NCBI GenBank assembly: GCA_021531385.1
Contig: JAFBIR010000015.1
Coordinates: 1 to 64,000 of the forward strand
DNA length: 64,000 bases
From: Parabacteroides distasonis
GTDB taxonomy: Bacteria; Bacteroidota; Bacteroidia; Bacteroidales; Tannerellaceae
Reading direction: 5' to 3'
The position numbers and the translations under genes are program-made. This document shows, piece by piece, positions 44,133-52,721 of this stretch. Within the stretch, counting starts at the first letter, position 1. Every line of letters begins with the position of its first letter. Under the pieces are notes generated by a model. The model saw only the letters and a program-made list of their open reading frames with translations. It made no database searches and was not told where the DNA came from.

Positions 44133-46328
44133 ATGAGACATCTTTTCCTTTCCATATTACTTGGACTTTTTTGCATCGGGCAAGCAATTGCCGCTACACG
44201 ACAAGACATTCGTATCTCGACCAACGAGACAGACCTTATCCTACAAGTGGCACCGAATGGTCGGTTGTATCAAAGTTATTTCGGGAGTAAACTACGCCAT
44301 GAGGCAGATATAGCACACCTCAAGTGGCATGTTCATGCCTCTACCGACGGCAGTGTGACGACCCGTGGTTGGGAGGTCTATCCCGCATCAGGCATGGAAG
44401 ATTATTTTGAGCCGGCTTTCGCCATTCAGCACAATGACGGCAATATGACCAGCCTTTTCACTTTTGTATCCGCTGAGACTCGTGCGCTCGATGCCAATGC
44501 CACAGAGACCATTATCCAACTGAAAGACGAGGTTTACCCCGTAGAGGCCAAGCTGCATTACATCAGTTATGCCAAGGAGAACGTCATCAAAGCATGGACA
44601 GAGCTTCGCCATACGGAGAAACGACCGGTCACTCTCTCTCGCTACGCCTCTAACATGCTCTATTTCGCTCGCGAGAAGTATGTATTGACCGAGTTCAGCG
44701 GCGACTGGGCCAAGGAAGCACAAATGAGTAGTCAAGAGTTGCGATATGGCAAGAAGATCATCGACACGAAGTTAGGCTCACGTGCCGCCATGCATGTCTC
44801 TCCCTTCTTTGAATTGGGCTTAGACGCACCTGTGCAAGAGAACGAGGGCGAGGTGCTGTTAGGCACTATTGGATGGACAGGCAACTTCCGCTTCACCTTC
44901 GAGGTGGATAACGTAGGAAACCTGCGCATCATCTCCGGCATCAATCCATACGCTTCCGCTTACGAGCTGAAGCCCGGTGAATGGTTCGTCACGCCAGAGT
45001 TTATCTTCACACTGAGTAATCAGGGAGCCGGCAAGGCGAGCCGTAGCTTCCACGACTGGGCACGCAATTATCAGGTAAAAGCGGGCAACGCAGATCGCAT
45101 GACACTGCTCAACAACTGGGAAAACACCAGTTTCAGTTTCACAGAGAAACAGTTAGAGAACTTGATGAAAGAGGCGAAACAGCTGGGTGTCGATCTATTC
45201 CTTTTGGATGATGGCTGGTTCGCCAACAAATATCCCCGTTCAAACGACAAAGCCGGCTTGGGCGATTGGGAAGTGACCCGTGACAAGCTGCCTAACGGCA
45301 TTCCTCATTTGGTGAAATCCGCCAAAGAGGCAGGGGTGAAATTCGGCATCTGGATCGAACCGGAGATGGTGAACCCCAAGAGCGAACTGTTTGAGCAGCA
45401 TCCCGACTGGGCCATCCGACTGCCGAACCGAGAGACCTATTATTATCGGAATCAATTGGTGCTCGACCTCAGCAATCCCGCCGTGCAGGATTATGTGTAT
45501 AGAGTAGTGGAGAAGATCATGAAGGAGAATCCCGATTTGGCCTTCTTCAAATGGGACTGCAACAGCCCTATCACCAATATCTATTCTCCTTATTTAAAGG
45601 AAAAACAACAGAATCTCTATATCGACCACGTCAGAGGCGTCTATAACGTGTTCCGCCGGGTGGCAGCCAACTATCCAAATCTGCCGATCATGCTCTGCTC
45701 CGGCGGTGGCGCACGTTGCGACTATGAGGCTATGAAGTATTTCACGGAGTTCTGGTGCAGCGACGATACCGATCCCGTGGAGCGACTCTACATCCAGTGG
45801 GGTTTCTCCCAGTTCTTCCCGACAAAGACCATGTGCGCCCATGTCACCAGCTGGAACAAGCAGACCTCTATCAAATTCCGCACAGACGTGGCCATGATGG
45901 GCAAGTTAGGTTTCGACATCGGGTTGAAGGAGCTGAGTACAGACGAGCTGGCCTATTGCCAAACCGCTGTCGCCAACTACAACCGGTTGAAACCGGCCAT
46001 CTTGGAGGGTGACCTGTTTCGTTTGGTCTCCCCCTACTCCGGCAACCACGCTTCGGTGATGTATGTGGATAAGCAGCAAAAGCAAGGTGTGGTATTCGCC
46101 TTTGACATCCATCCCCGTTATGGCGAGAAGCTGATCCCCGTGAAACTGCAAGGCTTGAATCCCGATATCTATTACGAGGTGAAAGAGATCAACCTGATGC
46201 CAGGCAAGCGCTACAGCGGCGAAGCGAACGGGAAGCGCTACAGCGGCGACTACCTAATGAAAGTGGGCCTCCCGCTCTTCACGACCGGGCAGACCCAAAG
46301 CCATGTCATTGAGCTGAACGCACAGTAA
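44133..46328 (+). CDS. GH36 alpha-galactosidase
   Basis: About 731 residues from the ATG at 44133, with a signal peptide ending near AIAA. Layout: an N-terminal beta-sandwich (~25-300), a TIM barrel (~320-620) and a C-terminal beta domain. Catalytic motifs: LFLLDDGWFANKYP, the nucleophile Asp in FFKWDCNSPI, and the acid/base Asp in FWCSDDTDPVERL, preceded by CSGGGARCDYEAM. It releases terminal alpha-galactose from galacto-oligosaccharides, probably in the periplasm. It opens the glycan-degradation region. Confidence 0.93.
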   Translation: MRHLFLSILLGLFCIGQAIAATRQDIRISTNETDLILQVAPNGRLYQSYFGSKLRHEADIAHLKWHVHASTDGSVTTRGWEVYPASGMEDYFEPAFAIQHNDGNMTSLFTFVSAETRALDANATETIIQLKDEVYPVEAKLHYISYAKENVIKAWTELRHTEKRPVTLSRYASNMLYFAREKYVLTEFSGDWAKEAQMSSQELRYGKKIIDTKLGSRAAMHVSPFFELGLDAPVQENEGEVLLGTIGWTGNFRFTFEVDNVGNLRIISGINPYASAYELKPGEWFVTPEFIFTLSNQGAGKASRSFHDWARNYQVKAGNADRMTLLNNWENTSFSFTEKQLENLMKEAKQLGVDLFLLDDGWFANKYPRSNDKAGLGDWEVTRDKLPNGIPHLVKSAKEAGVKFGIWIEPEMVNPKSELFEQHPDWAIRLPNRETYYYRNQLVLDLSNPAVQDYVYRVVEKIMKENPDLAFFKWDCNSPITNIYSPYLKEKQQNLYIDHVRGVYNVFRRVAANYPNLPIMLCSGGGARCDYEAMKYFTEFWCSDDTDPVERLYIQWGFSQFFPTKTMCAHVTSWNKQTSIKFRTDVAMMGKLGFDIGLKELSTDELAYCQTAVANYNRLKPAILEGDLFRLVSPYSGNHASVMYVDKQQKQGVVFAFDIHPRYGEKLIPVKLQGLNPDIYYEVKEINLMPGKRYSGEANGKRYSGDYLMKVGLPLFTTGQTQSHVIELNAQ

Positions 46329-46438
46329 CACAAGATTCATTGCCACACGGAGTATGAGTTGGACTTTATCGCATGTGTTTGGAGATTATTGAACGATTTT
46401 GATTACTTTCGTAGCCGTAACAGATAAATCTATCGGAA

Positions 46439-47866
46439 ATGAAAAAGACAATTCTTTCGTTAGTGGCACTATTAGCTTGTGCCTCCAATCTTTGGGCAGA
46501 GATCAAGCTGCCCAACTTAGTAGGCGACAACATGGTGCTGCAACAAGCCACCAAAGTGAGACTTTGGGGTGAATCCACGCCCAATGCGCAAGTAACAGCG
46601 ACCAACTCTTGGGATCAACAAACCTATCAGGCCACCGCCGATGCCAAGGGGCAATGGGAACTATGGATGCAAACACCCTCCGCTACCTTTGAGCCGCAGC
46701 AGGTCACCCTGTCTGACGGCACGGACAAGGTCGTGTTGCATGATCTGTTGATTGGCGAGGTATGGTTTGGTTCTGGCCAATCCAATATGGAGATGCCACT
46801 TCGGGGCTTTTGGAACTGTCCGATCGAGGATGGTAACCAATCGATAGCCACCGCTGGAAAATATCGTCGCTCCATCCGCTATGCGACCATCGCCCGTCAG
46901 GGAACCATCGAGCCGCAAGCCTATCCGCAAGAGGGAGAATGGAAAACCTGTGATCCTACGAACGCTCCTGGCTTTGGAGCGACCGCCTATTATTTCGCTA
47001 CGCTGTTGACGGAGGTGCTGAACGTGCCGGTCGGCATCATCAATTGCAGTTGGGGTGGTTCCACCGTGGAGGGCTGGTTGCCGAAAACAATTTTGCAGGG
47101 TTATCCCGATGTGGATCTGAGCTTGGCCGGCAACGACGAGAAATGCCACCCGATGCTCCAGCCGATGATTATGTACAACGGCATGTTGAAGCCCTCCTGC
47201 AAATACACCATCAAGGGATTCCTTTGGTATCAAGGATGCTCCAACGTGGGTCGTCCAGATTATGCCAACCGTTTGGCCACTATGGTCAACCATTGGCGCA
47301 CGCTGTGGGGCTCAGAGGAACTGCCCTTCTATTTAGTGGAGATTGCTCCCTATTATTATGGAAAAGAAGATAACGGCGCCTTGCTGCGTGAGCAACAACA
47401 CAAGGCCTCGCAGCTGATTCCGAATAGCGGTATGGTCTCTACCAACGACTTGGTGGAGGAATATGAACGGCGACAGATCCATCCAAAGGACAAGCGAACC
47501 GTAGGAGAGCGATTGGCCTATATGGCACTCAACAAGACCTACGGTTACCGCACTATTGCTTGCGAGGGACCTGTCTATGATCACATGGAAATCGAGAAGG
47601 ATCAGGTGACGATTTACTTCCGTCACGCAGAGAATGGTTTCAACCGAGACAACGGCATCGTAGGCTTTGAGATTGCGGGCAAAGAGAGACGCTTCGTGAA
47701 GGCAAACGTGATCAAGGTAGATGCAAACAAGAAAACGGTGACCGTCAGCGCACCAGGCATCAAGCAGCCAGTAGCGGTTCGTTACGGTTTCCATGATTTT
47801 CAGATTGGCAACCTAAAGAATGTAGCCGAGCTGCCTGTCGTACCCTTCCGTACAGATAATTGGTAA
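46439..47866 (+). CDS. Sialate O-acetylesterase-like SGNH hydrolase
   Basis: A 475-residue secreted esterase (signal peptide ending NLWA). It has an N-terminal beta domain (KLPNLVGDNMVLQQ), then the SASA/SGNH catalytic domain with the nucleophile Ser in FGSGQSNMEMP (about residue 115), the GIINCSWGGSTVEGWLP block, and FLWYQGCSNV. The family removes O-acetyl groups from sialic acid or from plant polysaccharides; both fit the neighbouring enzymes, so the substrate is open. Confidence 0.88.
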   Translation: MKKTILSLVALLACASNLWAEIKLPNLVGDNMVLQQATKVRLWGESTPNAQVTATNSWDQQTYQATADAKGQWELWMQTPSATFEPQQVTLSDGTDKVVLHDLLIGEVWFGSGQSNMEMPLRGFWNCPIEDGNQSIATAGKYRRSIRYATIARQGTIEPQAYPQEGEWKTCDPTNAPGFGATAYYFATLLTEVLNVPVGIINCSWGGSTVEGWLPKTILQGYPDVDLSLAGNDEKCHPMLQPMIMYNGMLKPSCKYTIKGFLWYQGCSNVGRPDYANRLATMVNHWRTLWGSEELPFYLVEIAPYYYGKEDNGALLREQQHKASQLIPNSGMVSTNDLVEEYERRQIHPKDKRTVGERLAYMALNKTYGYRTIACEGPVYDHMEIEKDQVTIYFRHAENGFNRDNGIVGFEIAGKERRFVKANVIKVDANKKTVTVSAPGIKQPVAVRYGFHDFQIGNLKNVAELPVVPFRTDNW

Positions 47867-47900
47867 ACCTCCTATTTCTATCGTAATTTCGAAAACAACC

Positions 47901-48908
47901 ATGAAAAGGATTCTCCAAACAATCGGACTATTGGCAGGTATGTTACTTGCCAATAGTCTTTGGGCACAATCCGAACAGACTTTGCAAGAGATCTATATCC
48001 GTGATCCCTTCATTTTGCCCGACACAAACAGCCAGACCTACTACATGTATCGCTCCTCCACCAGCCAAACGGCTGATGGCAAACCCTTAGGAGGGGTTGA
48101 AGTTTTTCAGAGCAAGGATCTAAAGCATTGGGAGGGACCGAAGAAGGTCTGTACACTGCCCGACGACAATTGGATTCATGGCGCCATCTGAGCACCAGAA
48201 GTACATCATTATAACGGGAAATATTACCTGTTCGCTACGATCAATAGCGACATCAAGTGGAAAAAGAGCATCCCCAATTGGCCTGATTATACCTTCCGAG
48301 GGACACAAATCTTTTGGGCGGAATCGCCCGAGGGTCCGTTCCTACCTTTCGCTAAACTGCCCCATACCCCGATGGATCGAATGGCGCTCGACGGGACATT
48401 GTGGGTAGAAGAGGGCATCCCTTATATGGTTTATTGCCATGAGTGGGTGCAGATCGTAGATGGCAGTATGGAGCTCATCCAGCTCAAACCGGACTTGTCA
48501 GGCACCGAGGGCACATCCATGACCCTGTTTCATGCCTCAGCCGCCTCTTGGTCCACGGGGGGCGAGCCAGCAGCAGGGAACCCCATCTCCTACGTCACGG
48601 ATGGCTGCTTCCTCTATCGTACGAAGAGCGGCAAGCTCCTGATGATCTGGTCGAGCTTCTTAGCGGGTAAATACGCGATCGGCATCGCCGAATCAACGAC
48701 GGGCAAGGTGACCGGACCTTGGCGGCAGCAAGAGGAACCGCTCTTCCGTCAGCATGGAGGCCACGGTATGCTCTTCCGCTCATTCGACGGGCGGCTGTTA
48801 ATCACCTTCCATGGGCCTAACTCGCCCGACGGTGCTGAGCGTGCGCATATTTACGAGATTGAGGATCAAGGGGAGACTTTGCGGTTAAAGAGAGAGCTCT
48901 CCGAATAA
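47901..48908 (+). pseudogene. GH43-type glycosidase interrupted by an in-frame TGA
   Basis: A 335-codon gene with a signal peptide, YIRDPFILPD (catalytic base region) and the GH43 stretch HGAI-stop-APEVHHYNGKYYLF. The stop is TGA at 48189-48191 (codon 97), exactly where the family has Trp (GAIWAPEV; TGG to TGA). The frame is otherwise open to 48908, with LDGTLWVEEGIPYMVYCHEW and AIGIAESTTGKVTGPWRQQ intact. This is a very recent inactivation or a read error. Re-initiation at 48372 would lose the catalytic N-terminal blades. Confidence 0.85.
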
Positions 48909-48935
48909 GCATTCTTATTTATTCTTCGCATTCCG

Positions 48936-48967
48936 TTTGTCAAACTGACAAAAATTTCGTTCTTTTG
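48936..48967 (+). promoter_or_regulatory. Promoter of the truncated Rpn transposase copy
   Basis: TTTG (48936-48939), 20 nt, TTCTTTTG (48960-48967). The same promoter, with the same spacing, lies before the full-length copy at 55415-55446, so it moved with the element. Confidence 0.6.
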
Positions 48968-48995
48968 CCACCGTAACAAACAAAACTCATTAACT

Positions 48996-49254
48996 ATGGC
49001 AAATTACATCAATCCCTTTACGGACATTGGCTTCAAGCGTATCTTTGGGCAGGAACTTTCCAAGCCGCTTTTGATCGACTTCTTGAACAACCTGTTGATC
49101 GGCGAGAAGCGGATCGTCAACCTCAAGTTCCTCGACAAGGAACTGCCTCCCGTATTCGTGGATGACCGCTCGCAACATGAAAGCGGATGGAATGTCCATT
49201 GAGCTGATTCAGAAATACAGCGGACTTTCTCCAGAGGAGATCGCCAAACTGTAA
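48996..49254 (+). pseudogene. Internally deleted Rpn-type PD-(D/E)XK transposase
   Basis: The first ~57 codons (MANYINPFTDIGFKRIFGQE...VDDRS) match the full copy at 55475. After GACCGCTCGCA the sequence jumps to the C-terminal end (RNMKA...SGLSPEEIAKL), now out of frame; the frame stops at 49202. About 0.65 kb is missing, including the nuclease motif. The deletion ends share GATCGCT/GACCGCTCG-like microhomology. It is non-functional as a nuclease. Confidence 0.88.
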
Positions 49255-49278
49255 CCCACACAGTGGAGGAAAGCAAAG

Positions 49279-49318
49279 GGGGGAACCCACATCGGATGCT
49301 GTCCGACTGGGTTCCCCC
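49279..49318. terminator. Bidirectional terminator between Rpn remnant and GH97
   Basis: Perfect 11-bp stem GGGGGAACCCA / TGGGTTCCCCC with an 18-nt loop, lying between convergent genes. T-runs are short on both sides. Confidence 0.6.
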
Positions 49319-49352
49319 TATTCTTGCCAACTAAATTGAAGATCCTTTTTGA

Positions 49353-51350
49353 TTATCGCTTATAGATCCTCGCCACATAACCACCACCGGGAGCCATCTT
49401 CACCGTCAGCTTGCAGTTGGCGGGGACAGGCAACACCTCCTTCTTATAATCACAGGCAGCACGGTCGGCGTTGATGCCATCCCGGAAGAGCTCGATCTGG
49501 TAGTTACCCTCACCGAGGAAGGAGAGGTCGAGTGTCAGCTCACGGGCATCCCAGTTGGTCAACGCACCGACATACCAATCATTGCCACTCCGACGAGCCA
49601 AAGCGATGTATTTCGCCACCTCACCCTGCAAGGGAACGGTCTCCTCCCAGACGGTCGGCACCTGAGCGATGAAACGGGTGCACTCCTCCTCCTTCATGTA
49701 GTTGGTCGGCACGTCGCACAGCATGTTGAAGGGAGAATCGAAGATCACGTAGGTCGCCAACTGACGGCAACGGGTGCCCTGGCTCATCGGCTCTGAGTTC
49801 ACCGGACGGTAGTTGCCTTTCGCCGCATTCCGCATCGCTCCCTGCGTGTAGTCCATCGGACCCGCCACCATACGGGTAAAAGGCAAGGTCACATCATGCG
49901 TCACCATATCCACATCCTCCTTCGACCATTTCATCTGCTCCAAGCCAAACACGCCCTCGTAGTTCAGCACATTGGGATAGGTGCGTTGCAAGCCGGTCGG
50001 TTTATACACGCCGTGGAAGTCGAGGATCATGTGATACTTGGCGCAAAACTCCGCCGCCTCATAAGTGAAGCGCACCATCTCCTGGTCGTCCCGATCCAAG
50101 AAATCCACCTTGAAGCCCTTCACACCCATGTCGGCGTAATGCTTCACCACCTTCTCCATGTCCCGGGCGAAGGCCCAATAGCCCGCCCAAAGGATGATGT
50201 CCACCTTTTTCTGCTTACCATAATCCACTAACTCCTGCAGGTTGATCTCCGGGATCACTTGCAACATGTCGGCCTGCAGGTTCACCGCCCAACCCTCGTC
50301 GAGGATCACGTAGCCGATGCCATGCTTCGCCGCGAAGTCGATGTAATATTTATAAGTAGCGTTGTTGATACCCGCCCGGAAATCGACACCGCTCAGGTTC
50401 CAGTCGTTCCACCAGTCCCAAGCCACCTTGCCCGGCTGGATCCAATCGATCTCTTTCACCCGAGAGGGCGATGCCAAGCGATAGACCATGTCGCAATCCG
50501 CCAACTGCGCATCATTGCCAGCAGAGAGGGCGAAGACACGCCACGGGAAAGCCCGTGTGCCAGCTACCTTAGCAATGTAGTTCTCCCGCTCCTTCACCAA
50601 CATCTGCAAACGGTTGTGGCCACCCTGCTCCACCCGTTTGGGACGAGGCGCATGGATCGCCTGCAACAAAGGCTGTTCCGTGGAGTTATTCAGATACATA
50701 CCGGGGTAGTCCTCCAAGTCTGCCTCGGTGATCACCATCTTTTTGCCACCCTCCAGATCGACCATTAGCGGCAGGATCTTCAGTCGCTTGTCGTTGATCT
50801 TCGTGATCGGCTCGTTCACGTAGGTCGTCTCGAAGGAGTTGAAAAACTGCTCCTCGATGGTCGGAGCTGTGCTGTTCACAAAGTTGGAGAAGGTCTTGTA
50901 GTCCTTGGCGAAGTGGAAAGTAGCCTCCTCATTGGTGATGCAGATCGAGTCCTTCATCTTCGTCGTGAAGCGATAGGCCACACCCTCGTCGTAGGCACGG
51001 AGCACCAAGCCATAGTTTCCCTTGAAATCGAGGCGCAACTCGTTGTAGTGATCCTTCACCTCACTCTTTTTGTAGAACGGAGAGGGGATTGTCTGATCCA
51101 CCGACTGCCGCTTTACGTTCGTCACCTTGGGATTCGCTCCCAACACCTTCCCGTCTGTCAGGGAGAGGGAGAGCGTAGAGTTCATCACCTCCTCGCCACC
51201 TTGCGAGAGGGCGAAATGGATCTGCTCGTCCATCGTCACCTCCACCTGCACCTGCTGATCGGGGGATTGCAACTGATAGCGCTTCTGGGCCATCAAGGGC
51301 CAAGCGCATAGGCCGCACAGGGCGACCGCAAGAATACCTGTTCTTTTCAT
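49353..51350 (-). CDS. GH97 glycoside hydrolase, copy 1
   Basis: A 665-residue secreted enzyme (signal peptide ending WPLMA). Three parts: N-terminal super-sandwich (~25-290), TIM barrel (~300-560) and a C-terminal beta domain. The barrel holds GFKVDFLDRDDQE, whose Asp fits the nucleophile of retaining GH97 enzymes (alpha-galactosidase type), and FHGVYKPTGLQRTYPNVLNYEGVFGLEQ. It is very close to copy 2 at 58416, with changes concentrated in a few loops. A -7 box TACTTTTG (minus, 51392-51399) lies upstream at the edge of a GH43 remnant. Confidence 0.92.
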   Translation of the reverse strand: MKRTGILAVALCGLCAWPLMAQKRYQLQSPDQQVQVEVTMDEQIHFALSQGGEEVMNSTLSLSLTDGKVLGANPKVTNVKRQSVDQTIPSPFYKKSEVKDHYNELRLDFKGNYGLVLRAYDEGVAYRFTTKMKDSICITNEEATFHFAKDYKTFSNFVNSTAPTIEEQFFNSFETTYVNEPITKINDKRLKILPLMVDLEGGKKMVITEADLEDYPGMYLNNSTEQPLLQAIHAPRPKRVEQGGHNRLQMLVKERENYIAKVAGTRAFPWRVFALSAGNDAQLADCDMVYRLASPSRVKEIDWIQPGKVAWDWWNDWNLSGVDFRAGINNATYKYYIDFAAKHGIGYVILDEGWAVNLQADMLQVIPEINLQELVDYGKQKKVDIILWAGYWAFARDMEKVVKHYADMGVKGFKVDFLDRDDQEMVRFTYEAAEFCAKYHMILDFHGVYKPTGLQRTYPNVLNYEGVFGLEQMKWSKEDVDMVTHDVTLPFTRMVAGPMDYTQGAMRNAAKGNYRPVNSEPMSQGTRCRQLATYVIFDSPFNMLCDVPTNYMKEEECTRFIAQVPTVWEETVPLQGEVAKYIALARRSGNDWYVGALTNWDARELTLDLSFLGEGNYQIELFRDGINADRAACDYKKEVLPVPANCKLTVKMAPGGGYVARIYKR

Positions 51351-51404
51351 TGTCCTAATGTGTATTTAATGATTTCATGGTTTCATGTCCGCAAAAGTAC
51401 AAAA

Positions 51405-51480
51405 TAACTTCTCGTCCGCATCATTCCATCGCTCTTTCCATGTGATGACTGGCTGGTCACCCTCCAAGGTGAGGGAGCGA
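51405..51480 (-). pseudogene. 3'-terminal fragment of a second GH43 gene
   Basis: Reads SLTLEGDQPVITW-KERWNDADEK on the minus strand, matching the last residues of the intact GH43 at 54149 (PLTLEGDQPVITW-RDQWNYADEK). Only about 25 codons remain. They lie between the sialidase-like gene and GH97 copy 1 and now supply part of the GH97 upstream region. The fragment also folds as a hairpin (GCTGGTC / GACCAGC around CCCTC / GAGGG, 51452-51484). Confidence 0.8.
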
Positions 51481-51512
51481 CCAGCCACCCGCGCCGCAGC
51501 GGTTCAACGTCT

Positions 51513-52562
51513 CTACTTATTGATATACTTGCTTACTGCTACCACCACCTTGCAGTTGATGGAATCGCCTGAATAGTAGGTAATATAATGTTTATCCTTG
51601 TAAGTCACGGCATTGGCATTGCCTGAGTCGTAGGGGCGTTGGGTGCCTCCCTGGGCAATCACTTGCGCCTCGCCCCAAGCTTGTGGAGCCGAGAAAATGT
51701 GTTGGGCATCAGCTGTTCGCAGCTTCAGCAACCCAGGGCCACGCTGGTAATAGTAGTTATAAATCCGATTGCTCTGCTTGTCGAGAATCAATGTGGGGGT
51801 GGACTCCAGCACATCGCTGATATTAGTACGGTGCTTTGTCCAGGTTTTGCCCCAGTCGGTTGATGTCAACTGAAATTGGTTTCCCGTGCCACCTTCGCTC
51901 CTGGCGATGGCCAACAGGCGGCCATCACCATACATCACCACTGAGGGCTCTGTCGGCCACTCGTCGATGCGCAACCCGGATTCGATCACCCGCTGTTCCC
52001 AGGTCTGCCCATCGTCCTTGCTGATGAGGATACCCCAGCTCTTATTGGCTCGTTCATGGCTATAGTCATCTGAGAACCAAAGGCAAGCCATGCCCTCAGG
52101 GGTATGGAAAATATCTGTGATCTGCATCGGTTTGGGGTTGAGATAGGGTGTGGACAGCAACTGGAAATGTTCTCCATCGCGGGTTCGATAGAGTGCCATG
52201 CGGAAATCGGTATCTAACCGACGAATCCAGAACAGGGCATTTCCCTGGCTATCCGTTCCCTTGCCGATGGAAGAGGTACCATAGTCAGCATTGCAGTCAA
52301 TGAGTTTCTTTTCCGACCAGCTACGTGCCCCGTCATCTGAATACCTGGCGTAAGCGGCTCGTCCCTTTTCCCAGGGGTTATGGGCTTTGCCAATCGTATA
52401 GATACATACGATCCTGTCGCCCACAGGTTGAATCATGGGCCAACAATTGTAACCGGGTGTACCATCAACTTCGTACACCTGTTGTGCGTGTGCGGCAGGT
52501 GCGAGGATGACCAGCAGCATGAGGAATACTCTGATCAGTTTATATACTTGTTTCTGTGTCAT
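51513..52562 (-). CDS. Sialidase-superfamily (BNR-repeat) protein
   Basis: About 349 residues from MTQKQVYKL; a further 11 codons upstream are possible. The signal peptide ends near AHAQ. BNR/Asp-box-like motifs recur (YSDDGARSWSEKK, SKDDGQTWEQRV, STDWGKTWTKHR), giving a six-bladed propeller. The family includes sialidases and other glycan hydrolases; I cannot see the full Arg triad clearly, so the activity is uncertain. It lies in a minus-strand group with esterase and GH43 genes. Confidence 0.82.
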   Translation of the reverse strand: MTQKQVYKLIRVFLMLLVILAPAAHAQQVYEVDGTPGYNCWPMIQPVGDRIVCIYTIGKAHNPWEKGRAAYARYSDDGARSWSEKKLIDCNADYGTSSIGKGTDSQGNALFWIRRLDTDFRMALYRTRDGEHFQLLSTPYLNPKPMQITDIFHTPEGMACLWFSDDYSHERANKSWGILISKDDGQTWEQRVIESGLRIDEWPTEPSVVMYGDGRLLAIARSEGGTGNQFQLTSTDWGKTWTKHRTNISDVLESTPTLILDKQSNRIYNYYYQRGPGLLKLRTADAQHIFSAPQAWGEAQVIAQGGTQRPYDSGNANAVTYKDKHYITYYSGDSINCKVVVAVSKYINK

Positions 52563-52721
52563 ATTATTACAATAAGTATAAAAAGTTTGCTTCATCCCAC
52601 TTGTTCAATAGATAGATCGGATCCCAATAGGAATCCGTCTGGAACTTGTACAGCTCTTTCTCGCTCGCCAGGCCCAAGCCTCCTCACCCGGGGTTCACTG
52701 TCCTTCACGAAACTGGGAATA
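52563..52721 (-). other. Possible decayed 3' coding fragment
   Basis: Between the esterase and the sialidase-like gene, one minus-strand frame reads EKELYKFQTDSYWDPIYLLN then KWDEANF, which looks protein-like, while neighbouring bases do not hold the frame. It may be the tail of a lost gene. I do not recognise the family, and chance cannot be excluded. Confidence 0.3.

Noticed and set aside
46329-46438. Promoter or RNA between GH36 and the esterase
   Set aside because: TTACTTTCG resembles a -7 box but has two deviations and no -33 partner; nothing else is visible.
48189-48191. TGA as selenocysteine or a recoded Trp
   Set aside because: The family has Trp here, no SECIS-like hairpin is evident just after, and other genes in the window use TGA as a stop.
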